A DNA stretch of 64,000 bases, taken from the NCBI RefSeq assembly GCF_004364335.1, contig NZ_SOCR01000001.1:248001-312000 (forward strand), given 5' to 3'. Origin of the DNA: Pseudomonas graminis. GTDB taxonomy: Bacteria; Pseudomonadota; Gammaproteobacteria; Pseudomonadales; Pseudomonadaceae. Positions 1-7,923 of this stretch are shown one piece after another (within the stretch, counting starts at the first letter, position 1; every line of letters starts with the position of its first letter). A program made the position numbers and the translations under genes. A model generated the notes under the pieces. That model saw only the letters and a list, made by a program, of their open reading frames with translations. It searched no databases and had not been told where the DNA came from.

Positions 1-356
1 ATCACTGCCTTGGGCAGCATTTTCATGTTCTGCTTAAGGACGTAATCGATGGCGCCCATGCGCATCATTTCGACCGCATGCTGCTCACCGAAAATCCCCG
101 AGAGAAAGATGAAAGGCGTCTTCGGGGCCAGGCGCAGTGCGCTGTTGAGCACATCGGCCCCCGACGAGCCCGGCAACAGGTAATCGCTGAGAATGAGGTC
201 AAAACGCGCGGCCGTCAGCTCACGTTCAACGTCCTGATGGTTGTAGACCAACGTGGCGTCGATCTCCAGACCGCTGCTCTCGAGGGTGAGCAGTATCAGC
301 TCGGCATCCAGCGAACTGTCTTCGACCAAAAGCAATTTAAGCTGCGATAACGACAT
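1..356 (-). CDS. Response regulator receiver protein (partial, runs off left edge)
   Basis: Only the first 118 residues are present. They form a CheY-like receiver: acidic pocket VED at 11-13, phospho-acceptor Asp58 in LILSDYLLPG, the FLSG switch region, and the Lys of YVLKQN near 108. The ATG follows the stop of the preceding response-regulator gene by 68 bp on the same strand, so this is the most distal visible gene of the stressosome-phytochrome operon. The missing part may be a linker and an output or kinase domain, since regulators of this type are often the N-terminus of a hybrid kinase. The output of the whole cascade may therefore lie just outside the window. Confidence 0.85.
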   Translation of the reverse strand, partial: MSLSQLKLLLVEDSSLDAELILLTLESSGLEIDATLVYNHQDVERELTAARFDLILSDYLLPGSSGADVLNSALRLAPKTPFIFLSGIFGEQHAVEMMRMGAIDYVLKQNMKMLPKAV

Positions 357-424
357 GGGTAAAAGTCATTGTTCCAGTAAGGGCTTGCGCGAAATGCGTC
401 TACCCAGGCCAGGAGGCGCCGGTT

Positions 425-886
425 TCAGGCGCCTGGGCGGCGGGCGAGTCGCAGGGAACCGGGAGGCGGCTCATTCAGAACAGCCCAGAACACTCCAAGA
501 TCCGAAATCGCCGAGACAAATTCCTTGAATTCGACAGGCTTGACCACGTAAGCGTTCACACCCAAAGAGTACGCACGATCCAGATCGGGCTCCTCGCGCG
601 AGGACGTCAGCATGACCACGGGAATGCTGCGCAGCTCCTCGGTCTCACGGATGGCTTTGAGCACCTCAAGGCCATTGACTTTCGGCAGCTTCAGGTCCAG
701 CAGCAGCACCGCCGGGTTCCCTGCCACTCGATCCTCATGCTGGTTGCGGCGCAGCAGGTAATCAAGGGCTTCGGCACCGTCACGCAGCACGATCACTTCA
801 TTGGCCAACTGGCTACGCTCAAGCGCGACAAGTGTCAGCTCGAGGTCGTTGGGGTTGTCTTCCACCAGAAGAATGGGTTTAAGCAC
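425..886 (-). CDS. Rcp1-like single-domain response regulator, partner of the phytochrome
   Basis: A stand-alone receiver of 153 aa with an acidic patch VEDNPND near the N-terminus, phospho-acceptor Asp64 in LLLDLKLPKVNG, MLTSS with the switch Thr/Ser, and the conserved Lys in VVKPVEF. The NPND and LDYL features are typical of the Rcp1/phytochrome response-regulator family. The start is GTG, chosen because AAGGAG sits a few bases upstream. It lies 19 bp downstream of the bacteriophytochrome stop. In this family the phytochrome kinase phosphorylates the adjacent single-domain regulator. No output domain is present, so it would act by protein contact or pass phosphate onward. Partner assignment is inferred from position. 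Confidence 0.9.
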   Translation of the reverse strand: MLKPILLVEDNPNDLELTLVALERSQLANEVIVLRDGAEALDYLLRRNQHEDRVAGNPAVLLLDLKLPKVNGLEVLKAIRETEELRSIPVVMLTSSREEPDLDRAYSLGVNAYVVKPVEFKEFVSAISDLGVFWAVLNEPPPGSLRLARRPGA

Positions 887-905
887 TGGGCGTCTCCTTC
901 GACAC

Positions 906-3161
906 TCAAAGAGTAGCGGTCAAACCGCGCTTGGGCAGCGCAAAGTAAAAAGTGGCGCCATGGGCCAGTTGGCTATGGGCCCACACGGTGCCGTCATGGC
1001 GTTCGATGATCCGTCGCACACTGGCCAGACCAATGCCGGTGCCTTCGAATTCTTCCATGCGATGCAGGCGCTGGAACACACCGAACAGCTTGCCGGCATA
1101 CGCCATGTCGAAGCCGACGCCGTTGTCCCGGATGTACACCACGACCTTGCCGTCTTCCTCGTAACTGCCGACCTCGATCACCGCAGGATTCTGGTCACGG
1201 GTGTACTTGATCGCGTTGGACAACAGGTTGCGCATCGCCAGGTGCAGGAACGCCGCATCGGCAATCACCACGGGCAACGGCTCCGAGATCTTCCACTCTA
1301 GCGCGCGGCCTTCGTAATCAGGCAGCATTTCCCGGCGAATCGACTCGACCATGGCGCTGAGGTCAACGTCGGAGAAGCGCATGGCCGATCGACCCATCTG
1401 CGAAAAGCTCAGCAGGTTGTCCACCAGGGTACCGGCAAAGCGCGCCGAGTCGCTGATGTTCTCGAGGAAGCGCACACCCCGTGCAGACAACTTGCTGCCT
1501 TCAATGTCACTCAACAACTCGGCGTAGCCAGCGATGTGGCGCAGCGGCGCGCGCAAGTCATGGGAAACACTGTAGGAAAACGCTTCGAGCTCCTTGTTGG
1601 ACTTCTTCAACTCATCGGCAAGCGCGGCCATTTCTTCAGCCTTGCGCAGCACGATGCCCAACACGGCCGTACGCAACTCGGTTACGGCCTCGCAGACCAT
1701 GTCATCCCACGGTCTGGAAAAGCCGCTAACGGTCTGTTGCCAAAGGGCGAAACTGTGACGCGGGCTCAGTGAGCCAGTCGAAGCGACGTTTTTCTCGGGC
1801 CTGCCCGCCCAATTCACGACCCGAGTCTGCTCGGGCCGGAACCAGATGATGAAGTTGGAGTGCAGTTCGGAGATCGTCGTTGCCAGCACCCCGCTGACCG
1901 AGGCCGCCAGCCCCGGCAGTTCGGGGATGTCGCGGCTGACATTGTCCGAACGAAAGACAGCATGGGGATCGCGGTCGCCCAGCCAGTGGGCAAGTTTCAC
2001 CAACTGCTCACGGTTGGGCGTTTCGCCGTAGACATCGATGCTGGCGCCGGATATCACCGCAGCGCCGGTCGCGCCCACGAAATCCAGCAACACCTGGGGC
2101 ATGGAGCGCAGGCCGCCGGTCACACTGTCGAGGTCGGCCATGGCTGCCAGCATCTGCACGATCTGCCGGCGCAGGCTGAGCATGCGCTGGTTGTCGGCCT
2201 GGGCTTCCTTGCTCTCGATTTGCAGCGACAACACGCTGCCCAGCAGCTCACAGGCGGTGCGGGTCTGGAAACTGACCCGCCGAGGCGCGGCATGGTGGCA
2301 GGACACCAGGCCCCACAACTGCCCGCGCACCACGATGGAGATCGACATCGACGCCAGCGTCTGCATGTTGCGCATGTACTGCAAATGCACGGGCGACACG
2401 GCGCGCAAGGTGGCGAAGGTCAGGTCCAGCGGTGCGCCGGTCAGGGGATTGTTGCCCGGTATCAGCGCCGATGGCTGGTAGTTGGCGTCTTCGATGACGC
2501 GAATACGGTTGGCCAGATAGAGTTTGCGAGCCTGATCCGGCACGTCGGACGCCGGGAAGCTCAGGCCGAGCATGCTTTCATAGCCATTGTCGGTGACTTC
2601 GGCGCTGACCAGCCCGTTGCCGTCGGCGTCGAAATGGTACGCCAGAATCCGACCGAAACCGGTGATGCGCTTGACCTCCGCCGCCGCGCGCTGACACAGC
2701 GCATCGATGGTCTCCATGTCGTTCATCTGACTGATGAAGCCGCGCATCAGCGGGTATACGTTGCCGTAGGCGGTGCTCATGTCCCCGGCCGGCTCGAACT
2801 CGGCGATCAGCACGCGGTCATGACGATGCACCATCATGGTCATCGGCTGACCAGCGCTCGAACCCTGCAGGAAACTCACGTCGCCCAGGTGGAAAGGGTT
2901 TTGCTCTTCATCGGGCAGCGCCTGCAGGCGCTGGAGCAGTAGCTCATGTTCGGCGAACACGCCGCAGAGCGCTGTGCCGATCAATGAATGCGGATCCAGG
3001 CCGAGCCAGTCGCTGACATTGGCGCTGACCTGAATGACTGTCGATGTCGCTTCATCGATGACCAGCACGAACCCCTGCGGCTGAATGCTGCCGGGGATCT
3101 GGATCGGTTCGCGTGCGCACTGCTCGATCGCGCCCTTGAGGGCGTCGTCGCTGAGGGTCAA
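906..3161 (-). CDS. bphP: Bacteriophytochrome histidine kinase (BphP2-like)
   Basis: A 751-aa red/far-red light receptor kinase. The N-terminal PAS domain carries the bilin-attachment Cys15 in QCAREPI followed by IPGSIQPQG. The GAF domain (about 150-310) has PASDVP at 203-208 (a DIP variant with Asp206), His259 and the CHH motif at 288-290. The PHY tongue has PRHSF at 467-471. The kinase core has phospho-acceptor His534 in SVSHDLRAPL and an ATPase with NAIKY, DNGVGF and GTGIGL. All residues expected for biliverdin binding and photoconversion are present. The start is TTG, supported by AAGGAG upstream. No haem oxygenase gene (bphO) lies beside it, so biliverdin must come from elsewhere; this resembles the second phytochrome of P. 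syringae. Confidence 0.95.
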   Translation of the reverse strand: MTLSDDALKGAIEQCAREPIQIPGSIQPQGFVLVIDEATSTVIQVSANVSDWLGLDPHSLIGTALCGVFAEHELLLQRLQALPDEEQNPFHLGDVSFLQGSSAGQPMTMMVHRHDRVLIAEFEPAGDMSTAYGNVYPLMRGFISQMNDMETIDALCQRAAAEVKRITGFGRILAYHFDADGNGLVSAEVTDNGYESMLGLSFPASDVPDQARKLYLANRIRVIEDANYQPSALIPGNNPLTGAPLDLTFATLRAVSPVHLQYMRNMQTLASMSISIVVRGQLWGLVSCHHAAPRRVSFQTRTACELLGSVLSLQIESKEAQADNQRMLSLRRQIVQMLAAMADLDSVTGGLRSMPQVLLDFVGATGAAVISGASIDVYGETPNREQLVKLAHWLGDRDPHAVFRSDNVSRDIPELPGLAASVSGVLATTISELHSNFIIWFRPEQTRVVNWAGRPEKNVASTGSLSPRHSFALWQQTVSGFSRPWDDMVCEAVTELRTAVLGIVLRKAEEMAALADELKKSNKELEAFSYSVSHDLRAPLRHIAGYAELLSDIEGSKLSARGVRFLENISDSARFAGTLVDNLLSFSQMGRSAMRFSDVDLSAMVESIRREMLPDYEGRALEWKISEPLPVVIADAAFLHLAMRNLLSNAIKYTRDQNPAVIEVGSYEEDGKVVVYIRDNGVGFDMAYAGKLFGVFQRLHRMEEFEGTGIGLASVRRIIERHDGTVWAHSQLAHGATFYFALPKRGLTATL

Positions 3162-3317
3162 GGTCTGGCTCCTTCACCTTCAACGTTTGGGCAAACGGCG
3201 TCGGCAATGTGTGCCCGAAAGGCGGCACGGATGGGAATGCCACACACGGTAACAAAAACCGACCGGCTCAAATACTCCGAACTCACTGATTGGCGAGAAA
3301 AAAACCATTCGTTCGCG

Positions 3318-5258
3318 TTAGCTGTCGACCATGGCCCGGACTTTCGACAGTAATTCCACCAGCTGGAAGGGTTTGAGAATCATGTCCATCCGTTCGCCCA
3401 GGAAATCCTGCCGGTTCAGTGCGTTCTCGGCATAGCCGGTCATGAACAGCACCGGCAAGTCGGGACGCCAGACTCGGCCACGCTGAGCGACCTCGCGACC
3501 GTTCATCTCCGGCATGCCGACATCGGTCAGCAGCAGGTCGATGGTGGCATCGTTTTCCAGACACGACAGCGCCGTAGCGACATCCGCCACCGGGGTGCAG
3601 CGATAGCCGGCATCGGTGAGCACTTCATTGACGAACATGCGCACCGAGGCCGTGTCTTCGACGATGAGCACGTGCTCCCCTGCCCCCTGTGCCGCGACGG
3701 CCATGGGCTGCTGCGGCTCGACGCCCTGCTCGTCCGCGGCCGGCAACATCAGGGTCACTTCGGTGCCGTGGCCAACGACGCTGCGAATCTGCACGTCGCC
3801 ACCCGACTGCCGGGCGAAACCGTAGATCGTTGACAGGCCCAGGCCGGTGCCCTGGCCGATGGGCTTGGTGGTAAAGAACGGGTCGAACACCTTGTCGATC
3901 AGGTGGTGCTCGATGCCGACGCCGTCATCGCGCACGGTCAGGGCAATGTAAGCGCCGTCTGCCATGCGCGAATGACCCTGTGAGTAGGTCTCGAAGGTGC
4001 TGATCCAGATATTGCCGCCCGCCGGCATGGCGTCACGGGCGTTGATCACCAGATTGAGCAAGGCGCTTTCCAGCTGGCCCGCGTCGACCATGGCCACGGC
4101 GCTGCGCGAGGTCAGCTCAAGCCTCAGGCCGATGCCCTTGCCGATGGTGCGCGCCAGCAGATCTTCCAGAGACCGCACGTATTGATTGACGTCTGAAGCG
4201 CGGGTGTCGAGGGGCTGCTGGCGAGCGAAGGCCAGCAGGCGGTGGGTCAGCGCCGACGCGCTTTTCGCCGACGCCAGCGCGGCATCGGCATACACCAGGA
4301 CCTTTTCCGTGCGGCCGTCTTCGGTGCGTTTCTTGACCAACTCCAGCCCGGTGACGATGCCGGTCAGCAGGTTGTTGAAATCGTGGGCGATGCCGCCGGT
4401 CAGTTTGCCGATGGCGTCCATTTTCTGCGCTTGCAGCAGTTGCTCTTCGGTCCGCGCGCGCTCGGCCACTTCATGGGCCAACCGGGTATTGACCGAATCC
4501 AGTTGCTGCAGGTGCGATTGCTCGCGACGTCGGTGCTCGGTGACGTCCTCGATGAACACCAGGCTCATGCCGCTGACCCGGTACGGCGAAACCTGCCACT
4601 CGGTCTCGCGCAGTTCGCCCTTGACCCGCATGCTCAGGGTGCCCATCCAGCGCTCGCCGGCTACCAGCGCCTCACGCAGCCCGTCCAGTGCCGAGCCCTG
4701 ATCTTCGCTGAAGCTGCGCAGCACCGAACTGTCGCCAGCGTCCTGACCGATCAATTGGGCAAAGGCGTGATTGGCCTCATGGACTTTCAGGCTGCCGTCC
4801 ATGACCGCAATCGGCGCCGACACGTTGGCGAAAATCTCGCGAAAGCGTTCTTCGCTGTCGCGCAGGGCGTGCTCGGTATCGCGCACCCGCAGCAACGTGC
4901 GCAGGGTGGCAAGCAACACATCAGGATCGACCGGGTGCACCAGATAGGCGTCCGCCCCAGCTTCCAGGCCGGTGACGATGTCACCGGTCTGGATCGACGC
5001 CGCGGACACATGCACCACCGGCAACAGCGCCGTGCGGGGTGCCGCGCGCAACTGACGAACGATGTCAAAGCCGCTCATGTCGGGCAGATTGACGTCGAGG
5101 ATCAGCGCGTCGGGGATCCGCTCGGCGATCAGCGCCAGGCCTTCGGTGCCGGTACCCGCTTCCGACACCGTAAAACCCTGACGTTCCATGCGCCGACGCA
5201 GGGCGTAACGGGTCGCGGTGTTGTCATCGACGATCAGCAGCCGGGTCTCAGACTTCAT
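3318..5258 (-). CDS. Hybrid histidine kinase REC-PAS-HisKA-HATPase-REC
   Basis: A soluble 646-aa hybrid kinase. The N-terminal receiver has Asp55 in LILDVNLPDMSG, but the usual REC lysine is a His (LVHPVD, His108). A PAS domain covers about 135-245, then a coiled linker, HisKA with His292 in GGIAHDFNNLL, an ATPase with NARDAM, DDGVGI and GTGLGL, and a C-terminal receiver with Asp579 in LLLTDVGMPEMNG and Lys in ILKPF. There is no membrane segment or signal peptide. The ATG overlaps the previous kinase gene by 11 bp, indicating translational coupling. The layout suits a relay node that accepts phosphate at one REC and passes it through the second. The ligand of the PAS domain cannot be read from sequence. 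Confidence 0.93.
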   Translation of the reverse strand: MKSETRLLIVDDNTATRYALRRRMERQGFTVSEAGTGTEGLALIAERIPDALILDVNLPDMSGFDIVRQLRAAPRTALLPVVHVSAASIQTGDIVTGLEAGADAYLVHPVDPDVLLATLRTLLRVRDTEHALRDSEERFREIFANVSAPIAVMDGSLKVHEANHAFAQLIGQDAGDSSVLRSFSEDQGSALDGLREALVAGERWMGTLSMRVKGELRETEWQVSPYRVSGMSLVFIEDVTEHRRREQSHLQQLDSVNTRLAHEVAERARTEEQLLQAQKMDAIGKLTGGIAHDFNNLLTGIVTGLELVKKRTEDGRTEKVLVYADAALASAKSASALTHRLLAFARQQPLDTRASDVNQYVRSLEDLLARTIGKGIGLRLELTSRSAVAMVDAGQLESALLNLVINARDAMPAGGNIWISTFETYSQGHSRMADGAYIALTVRDDGVGIEHHLIDKVFDPFFTTKPIGQGTGLGLSTIYGFARQSGGDVQIRSVVGHGTEVTLMLPAADEQGVEPQQPMAVAAQGAGEHVLIVEDTASVRMFVNEVLTDAGYRCTPVADVATALSCLENDATIDLLLTDVGMPEMNGREVAQRGRVWRPDLPVLFMTGYAENALNRQDFLGERMDMILKPFQLVELLSKVRAMVDS

Positions 5259-6147
5259 CGGCAGGCTCCTGGGCCAGCGTCAGCGGAATCACCACATAGA
5301 ACGTCGAGCCCACACCAGGCTCGCTTTCCACGCCCACCCGGCCACCGAGCAATTCGGCGAAACGTTTGCACAGGGACAGGCCCAACCCGGTCCCGCGCAA
5401 GCGTTTCTGCAGTGGCGAGTCGACCTGAATGAAGTCTTCGAACAACGCGCCATGAAGTTCCTGGGGAATGCCAATGCCGGTGTCGGTCACGGCAAAGCGA
5501 ACCGAGGCCTCGGATTCCAGCCGTGCCGAGACGCGCACTTCGCCGCGCTGGGTGAATTTCAGGGAGTTGGAAATGAAGTTGCGCAGAATCTGCCCGAGCT
5601 TCTGGTCATCGGTGTAGAGCCTCGGCAGGCCCGCGGGCTCTTCAAAGATCAGGTCCACGGCCGAGGTGTCAACGATGGGCCGGAACATGCCGCGCAGCGC
5701 CGAGAACAGATCGAACATGTCGAACCAGGCCGGCGAGATGCTGATGCGCCCGGCTTCGATCTTCGCCAGATCAAGCAGGTCGTCGACCATGTCGCTCAAT
5801 TCACGGGCAGCGTGACTGACGAACGCGACCTGTTTGTGTTGCTCGGGGCTCAACGGGCCGTCCAGCTCATCGGACAGCAGGCTGGCGATGCTCAGGATCG
5901 AGCCCAGCGGCGTGCGGAATTCATGGCTCATGTACGACAGAAAACGGCTCTTGAGATCCGACGCCTCGCGCAGTTGGTCGGCCTGATCTTCAAGCTCGGC
6001 GTAAAGCGCGAGCACGCCCTGATTGGTCTCATCCAGCTCGGCACGCAGCGACTCGGCCTCGGTGCGCAAGCGTTCGAGTTCGAGCCGGGTGTCGATTTCG
6101 ATGCCGCAAGCGCCTTCTGGCGTCTCACCGGCGGTGTTGTCAGTCAT
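5248..6147 (-). CDS. Soluble sensor-less histidine kinase
   Basis: A cytoplasmic kinase of 299 aa. An N-terminal coiled coil (about 20-65) leads directly into HisKA with His75 in SYMSHEFRTPL, then an HATPase with NFISNSLKFT, DTGIGI and GTGLGL. It has no PAS, GAF or transmembrane input domain, so input must come through a protein partner. In RsbRST modules of Gram-negative bacteria the kinases encoded next door are the presumed targets of released RsbT, which would fit the coiled coil as a docking site; this is inference. The gene overlaps the phosphatase gene upstream by 8 bp and the hybrid kinase downstream by 11 bp. Confidence 0.92.
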   Translation of the reverse strand: MTDNTAGETPEGACGIEIDTRLELERLRTEAESLRAELDETNQGVLALYAELEDQADQLREASDLKSRFLSYMSHEFRTPLGSILSIASLLSDELDGPLSPEQHKQVAFVSHAARELSDMVDDLLDLAKIEAGRISISPAWFDMFDLFSALRGMFRPIVDTSAVDLIFEEPAGLPRLYTDDQKLGQILRNFISNSLKFTQRGEVRVSARLESEASVRFAVTDTGIGIPQELHGALFEDFIQVDSPLQKRLRGTGLGLSLCKRFAELLGGRVGVESEPGVGSTFYVVIPLTLAQEPADEV

Positions 6148-7165
6148 CGAGCATCTCCAGAGCCATTGCCAATACCGTCACATCGTCCCTGCCCCGGCTG
6201 TAATCGCGGTGCAATACCGCGGCAATGATCGCCGGGTGTCGGTACATCAGACCGGGATAATCGCGAAGATTCCAACGCGATTGCAGACCGTCGCTGAACA
6301 GGATCAACAACTGCCCCGTGCAATCAGCGTAATCCATCGGTGCAACCTTGCGGTATTGCAGGCCGACGATGCCGGGGTGCGAAGGAATGCCTCGGGCTTT
6401 CTCATCGCCAATCAACGTCGCCCCGATATTGCCGATGCCGACAAAGCGCAGTCTGCCCGAGGCGCCGTCGAACTGCGCCAGTGCAGCGGCGCCACCACGG
6501 CTGCCGCGCATGTCGAAGTGCAAATCGTCGAGCAGTACGCCGGGGTCGGCGAAGGGGTTGCGAATGAACGCCCGGGCGCCCGCCATGCCCGCGTCTTCGG
6601 CTTCCGGACCGTGACCCAGGCCGTCGATCATCATGATCGACACCTGCTGTCCCTTGATCGCCACTTCCCAGACATCGCCGCAGGCCGGGTCATCGTGCAG
6701 CGAGTGCTGAGTGATGCCCATGCGCAGGTCCTTGAAGGAGGCCTTGCGCGGATAGAAGCGCGCCAGCAATACGCTGCCGCGGGGGTCGCTGTGCACGTCG
6801 AAGACCTGCGCCTGGCGCAGCACCGAGCCCAGGCCGATGCCTTGCGTGCCACGGGTGGAGAAGCCGTCGGTCATGCAGTTCTGGACGTCGAAACCCTTGC
6901 CCCGGTCGATGGCAAGGATCTCGACACCCGCCGCTGCGCCCGAGACGTCGCCCGGCAGCGCGCGCACGTGCAGCTCACCGCTCTGGGCATGCTTGATGAT
7001 GTTGCTGGCCAGTTCGGTCACCACCAGCGCCACGCGGCCGCAATCTGTTTCGTCAAAACCCGCATCTTCAGCGAGTCTCTGCATCGTGCGCCGGGCATGG
7101 CCCACTTGACTGACATCCTCCACCGACAAGACCTGCGTCAGCTGACTGTGCAGGTTCAGGTCCAT
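6140..7165 (-). CDS. ATP-binding SpoIIE-type protein phosphatase (RsbX-like, kinase/phosphatase fusion)
   Basis: This 341-aa protein joins two domains. Residues about 1-140 are an RsbW/RsbT-like HATPase (ELASNIIKH N-box, DRGKGF, TQGIGLG). Residues about 150-340 are a PP2C/SpoIIE phosphatase with metal-binding Asp motifs (MMIDGLGHG, LFSDGL, GRDDVTVL). RsbX in the classical stressosome is a small phosphatase that resets RsbR and RsbS; this version carries an extra ATPase domain. A longer in-frame reading exists upstream, but the ATG at 7165 gives the canonical beginning MDLNLHSQ and overlaps the rsbT stop by 10 bp. It may dephosphorylate RsbR/RsbS, and the ATPase part may be regulatory or an extra switch kinase. 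Confidence 0.9.
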   Translation of the reverse strand: MDLNLHSQLTQVLSVEDVSQVGHARRTMQRLAEDAGFDETDCGRVALVVTELASNIIKHAQSGELHVRALPGDVSGAAAGVEILAIDRGKGFDVQNCMTDGFSTRGTQGIGLGSVLRQAQVFDVHSDPRGSVLLARFYPRKASFKDLRMGITQHSLHDDPACGDVWEVAIKGQQVSIMMIDGLGHGPEAEDAGMAGARAFIRNPFADPGVLLDDLHFDMRGSRGGAAALAQFDGASGRLRFVGIGNIGATLIGDEKARGIPSHPGIVGLQYRKVAPMDYADCTGQLLILFSDGLQSRWNLRDYPGLMYRHPAIIAAVLHRDYSRGRDDVTVLAMALEMLDD

Positions 7166-7560
7166 TTGCAGATCGTCACGCGCGTGCCCGCACCGGGTGA
7201 GGTGTCCAGCTCGAAATCGTCCACCAGCCGCTTGGCACCCGTCAGGCCAAGGCCAAGGCCGCCGCCAGAGGTCCAACCGTCGGTCATCGCCAGCTTGAGG
7301 TCGGGAATGCCGGGGCCTTCGTCGCGAAAGGTCAGGCGCAGGCCGACGCGCAGGCCGTCCTCGACGATCTGCCAGTCCATGTCACCGCCGCCACCGTAGA
7401 CCATGGTGTTGCGCGCCAGCTCGCTGACCGCTGTGACCAGCTTGGTCAGGTCGATCAGGCGCATGCCGCATTCCTGGGCCAGCTTGCGCGCGGTCTGCCG
7501 GGCCAGCACTACATCCTGCTCGATGCGGATGGGTTGAGTGCCGCTGCTGCGCACGGTCAT
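7156..7560 (-). CDS. rsbT: Stressosome serine/threonine kinase RsbT
   Basis: A 134-aa GHKL-type kinase with the compact RsbT layout: an N-box region (VSELARNTMVYGGGG), a G1 box (RDEGPGIPD) and a glycine-rich lid (GGGLGLGLTGAKRL). In characterised stressosomes RsbT is held by RsbR-RsbS, phosphorylates both on stress and is then freed to activate an effector. Its ATG overlaps the rsbS stop by 4 bp (ATGA). There is no rsbU downstream, so in this organism freed RsbT should act on one of the linked kinases or on the phosphatase fusion. Family assignment is secure; the target is inferred. Confidence 0.94.
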   Translation of the reverse strand: MTVRSSGTQPIRIEQDVVLARQTARKLAQECGMRLIDLTKLVTAVSELARNTMVYGGGGDMDWQIVEDGLRVGLRLTFRDEGPGIPDLKLAMTDGWTSGGGLGLGLTGAKRLVDDFELDTSPGAGTRVTICKWT

Positions 7561-7919
7561 TGGGAATAGGCTCGCTCGCGCAGCAGCTTCATGCCGCGCT
7601 CGACGTTCAGTGCCGTGCTGACGCCGGGCAGGGTCATGCCCAGCTCCACCAGCGTGATAGCCACCGCAGGCTGCATGCCGACCAGCACGGTTTCGGCGTC
7701 CATGATCCGTGACAGGCCGGAAATCATGCCGATCATCCGGCCAATGAACGAATCGACCATGTCCAGCGCGGAAATGTCGATCAGCACGCCGCGTGCCGAG
7801 GTGCGGCTGATGCGCTCGGACAAGTCGTCCTGCAGCGTCAGCGCCAGTTGGTCATGCATGTCCACCTGAATGGTGACGAGCAGAAAGTCGCCCATCTGCA
7901 GAATCGGGATGCGCTCCAT
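7557..7919 (-). CDS. rsbS: Stressosome scaffold RsbS (single STAS domain)
   Basis: A 120-aa single-STAS protein. The phospho-acceptor Ser57 lies in DMVDSFIGRMIG and matches Ser59 of B. subtilis RsbS, and the following VGMQPAVAITLVELG is characteristic of the family. RsbS forms the stressosome core with RsbR and sequesters RsbT. I chose the ATG at 7919, 4 bp after the rsbR stop, rather than a longer reading into rsbR, because it gives the family's usual length and N-terminus (MERIPILQMGDFLL). The order rsbR-rsbS-rsbT matches the canonical module. Confidence 0.95.
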   Translation of the reverse strand: MERIPILQMGDFLLVTIQVDMHDQLALTLQDDLSERISRTSARGVLIDISALDMVDSFIGRMIGMISGLSRIMDAETVLVGMQPAVAITLVELGMTLPGVSTALNVERGMKLLRERAYSQ

Positions 7920-7923
7920 GGGC

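Noticed and set aside
1860..2942. 360-aa open frame on the plus strand
   Set aside because: Antisense to the bacteriophytochrome gene, whose domains are unambiguous; composition is typical of a shadow frame in high-GC DNA.
4242..5432. 396-aa open frame on the plus strand
   Set aside because: Antisense to the hybrid kinase; no recognisable domain.
6023..7399. 458-aa open frame on the plus strand
   Set aside because: Antisense to the phosphatase fusion and rsbT; no domain or ribosome-binding site.
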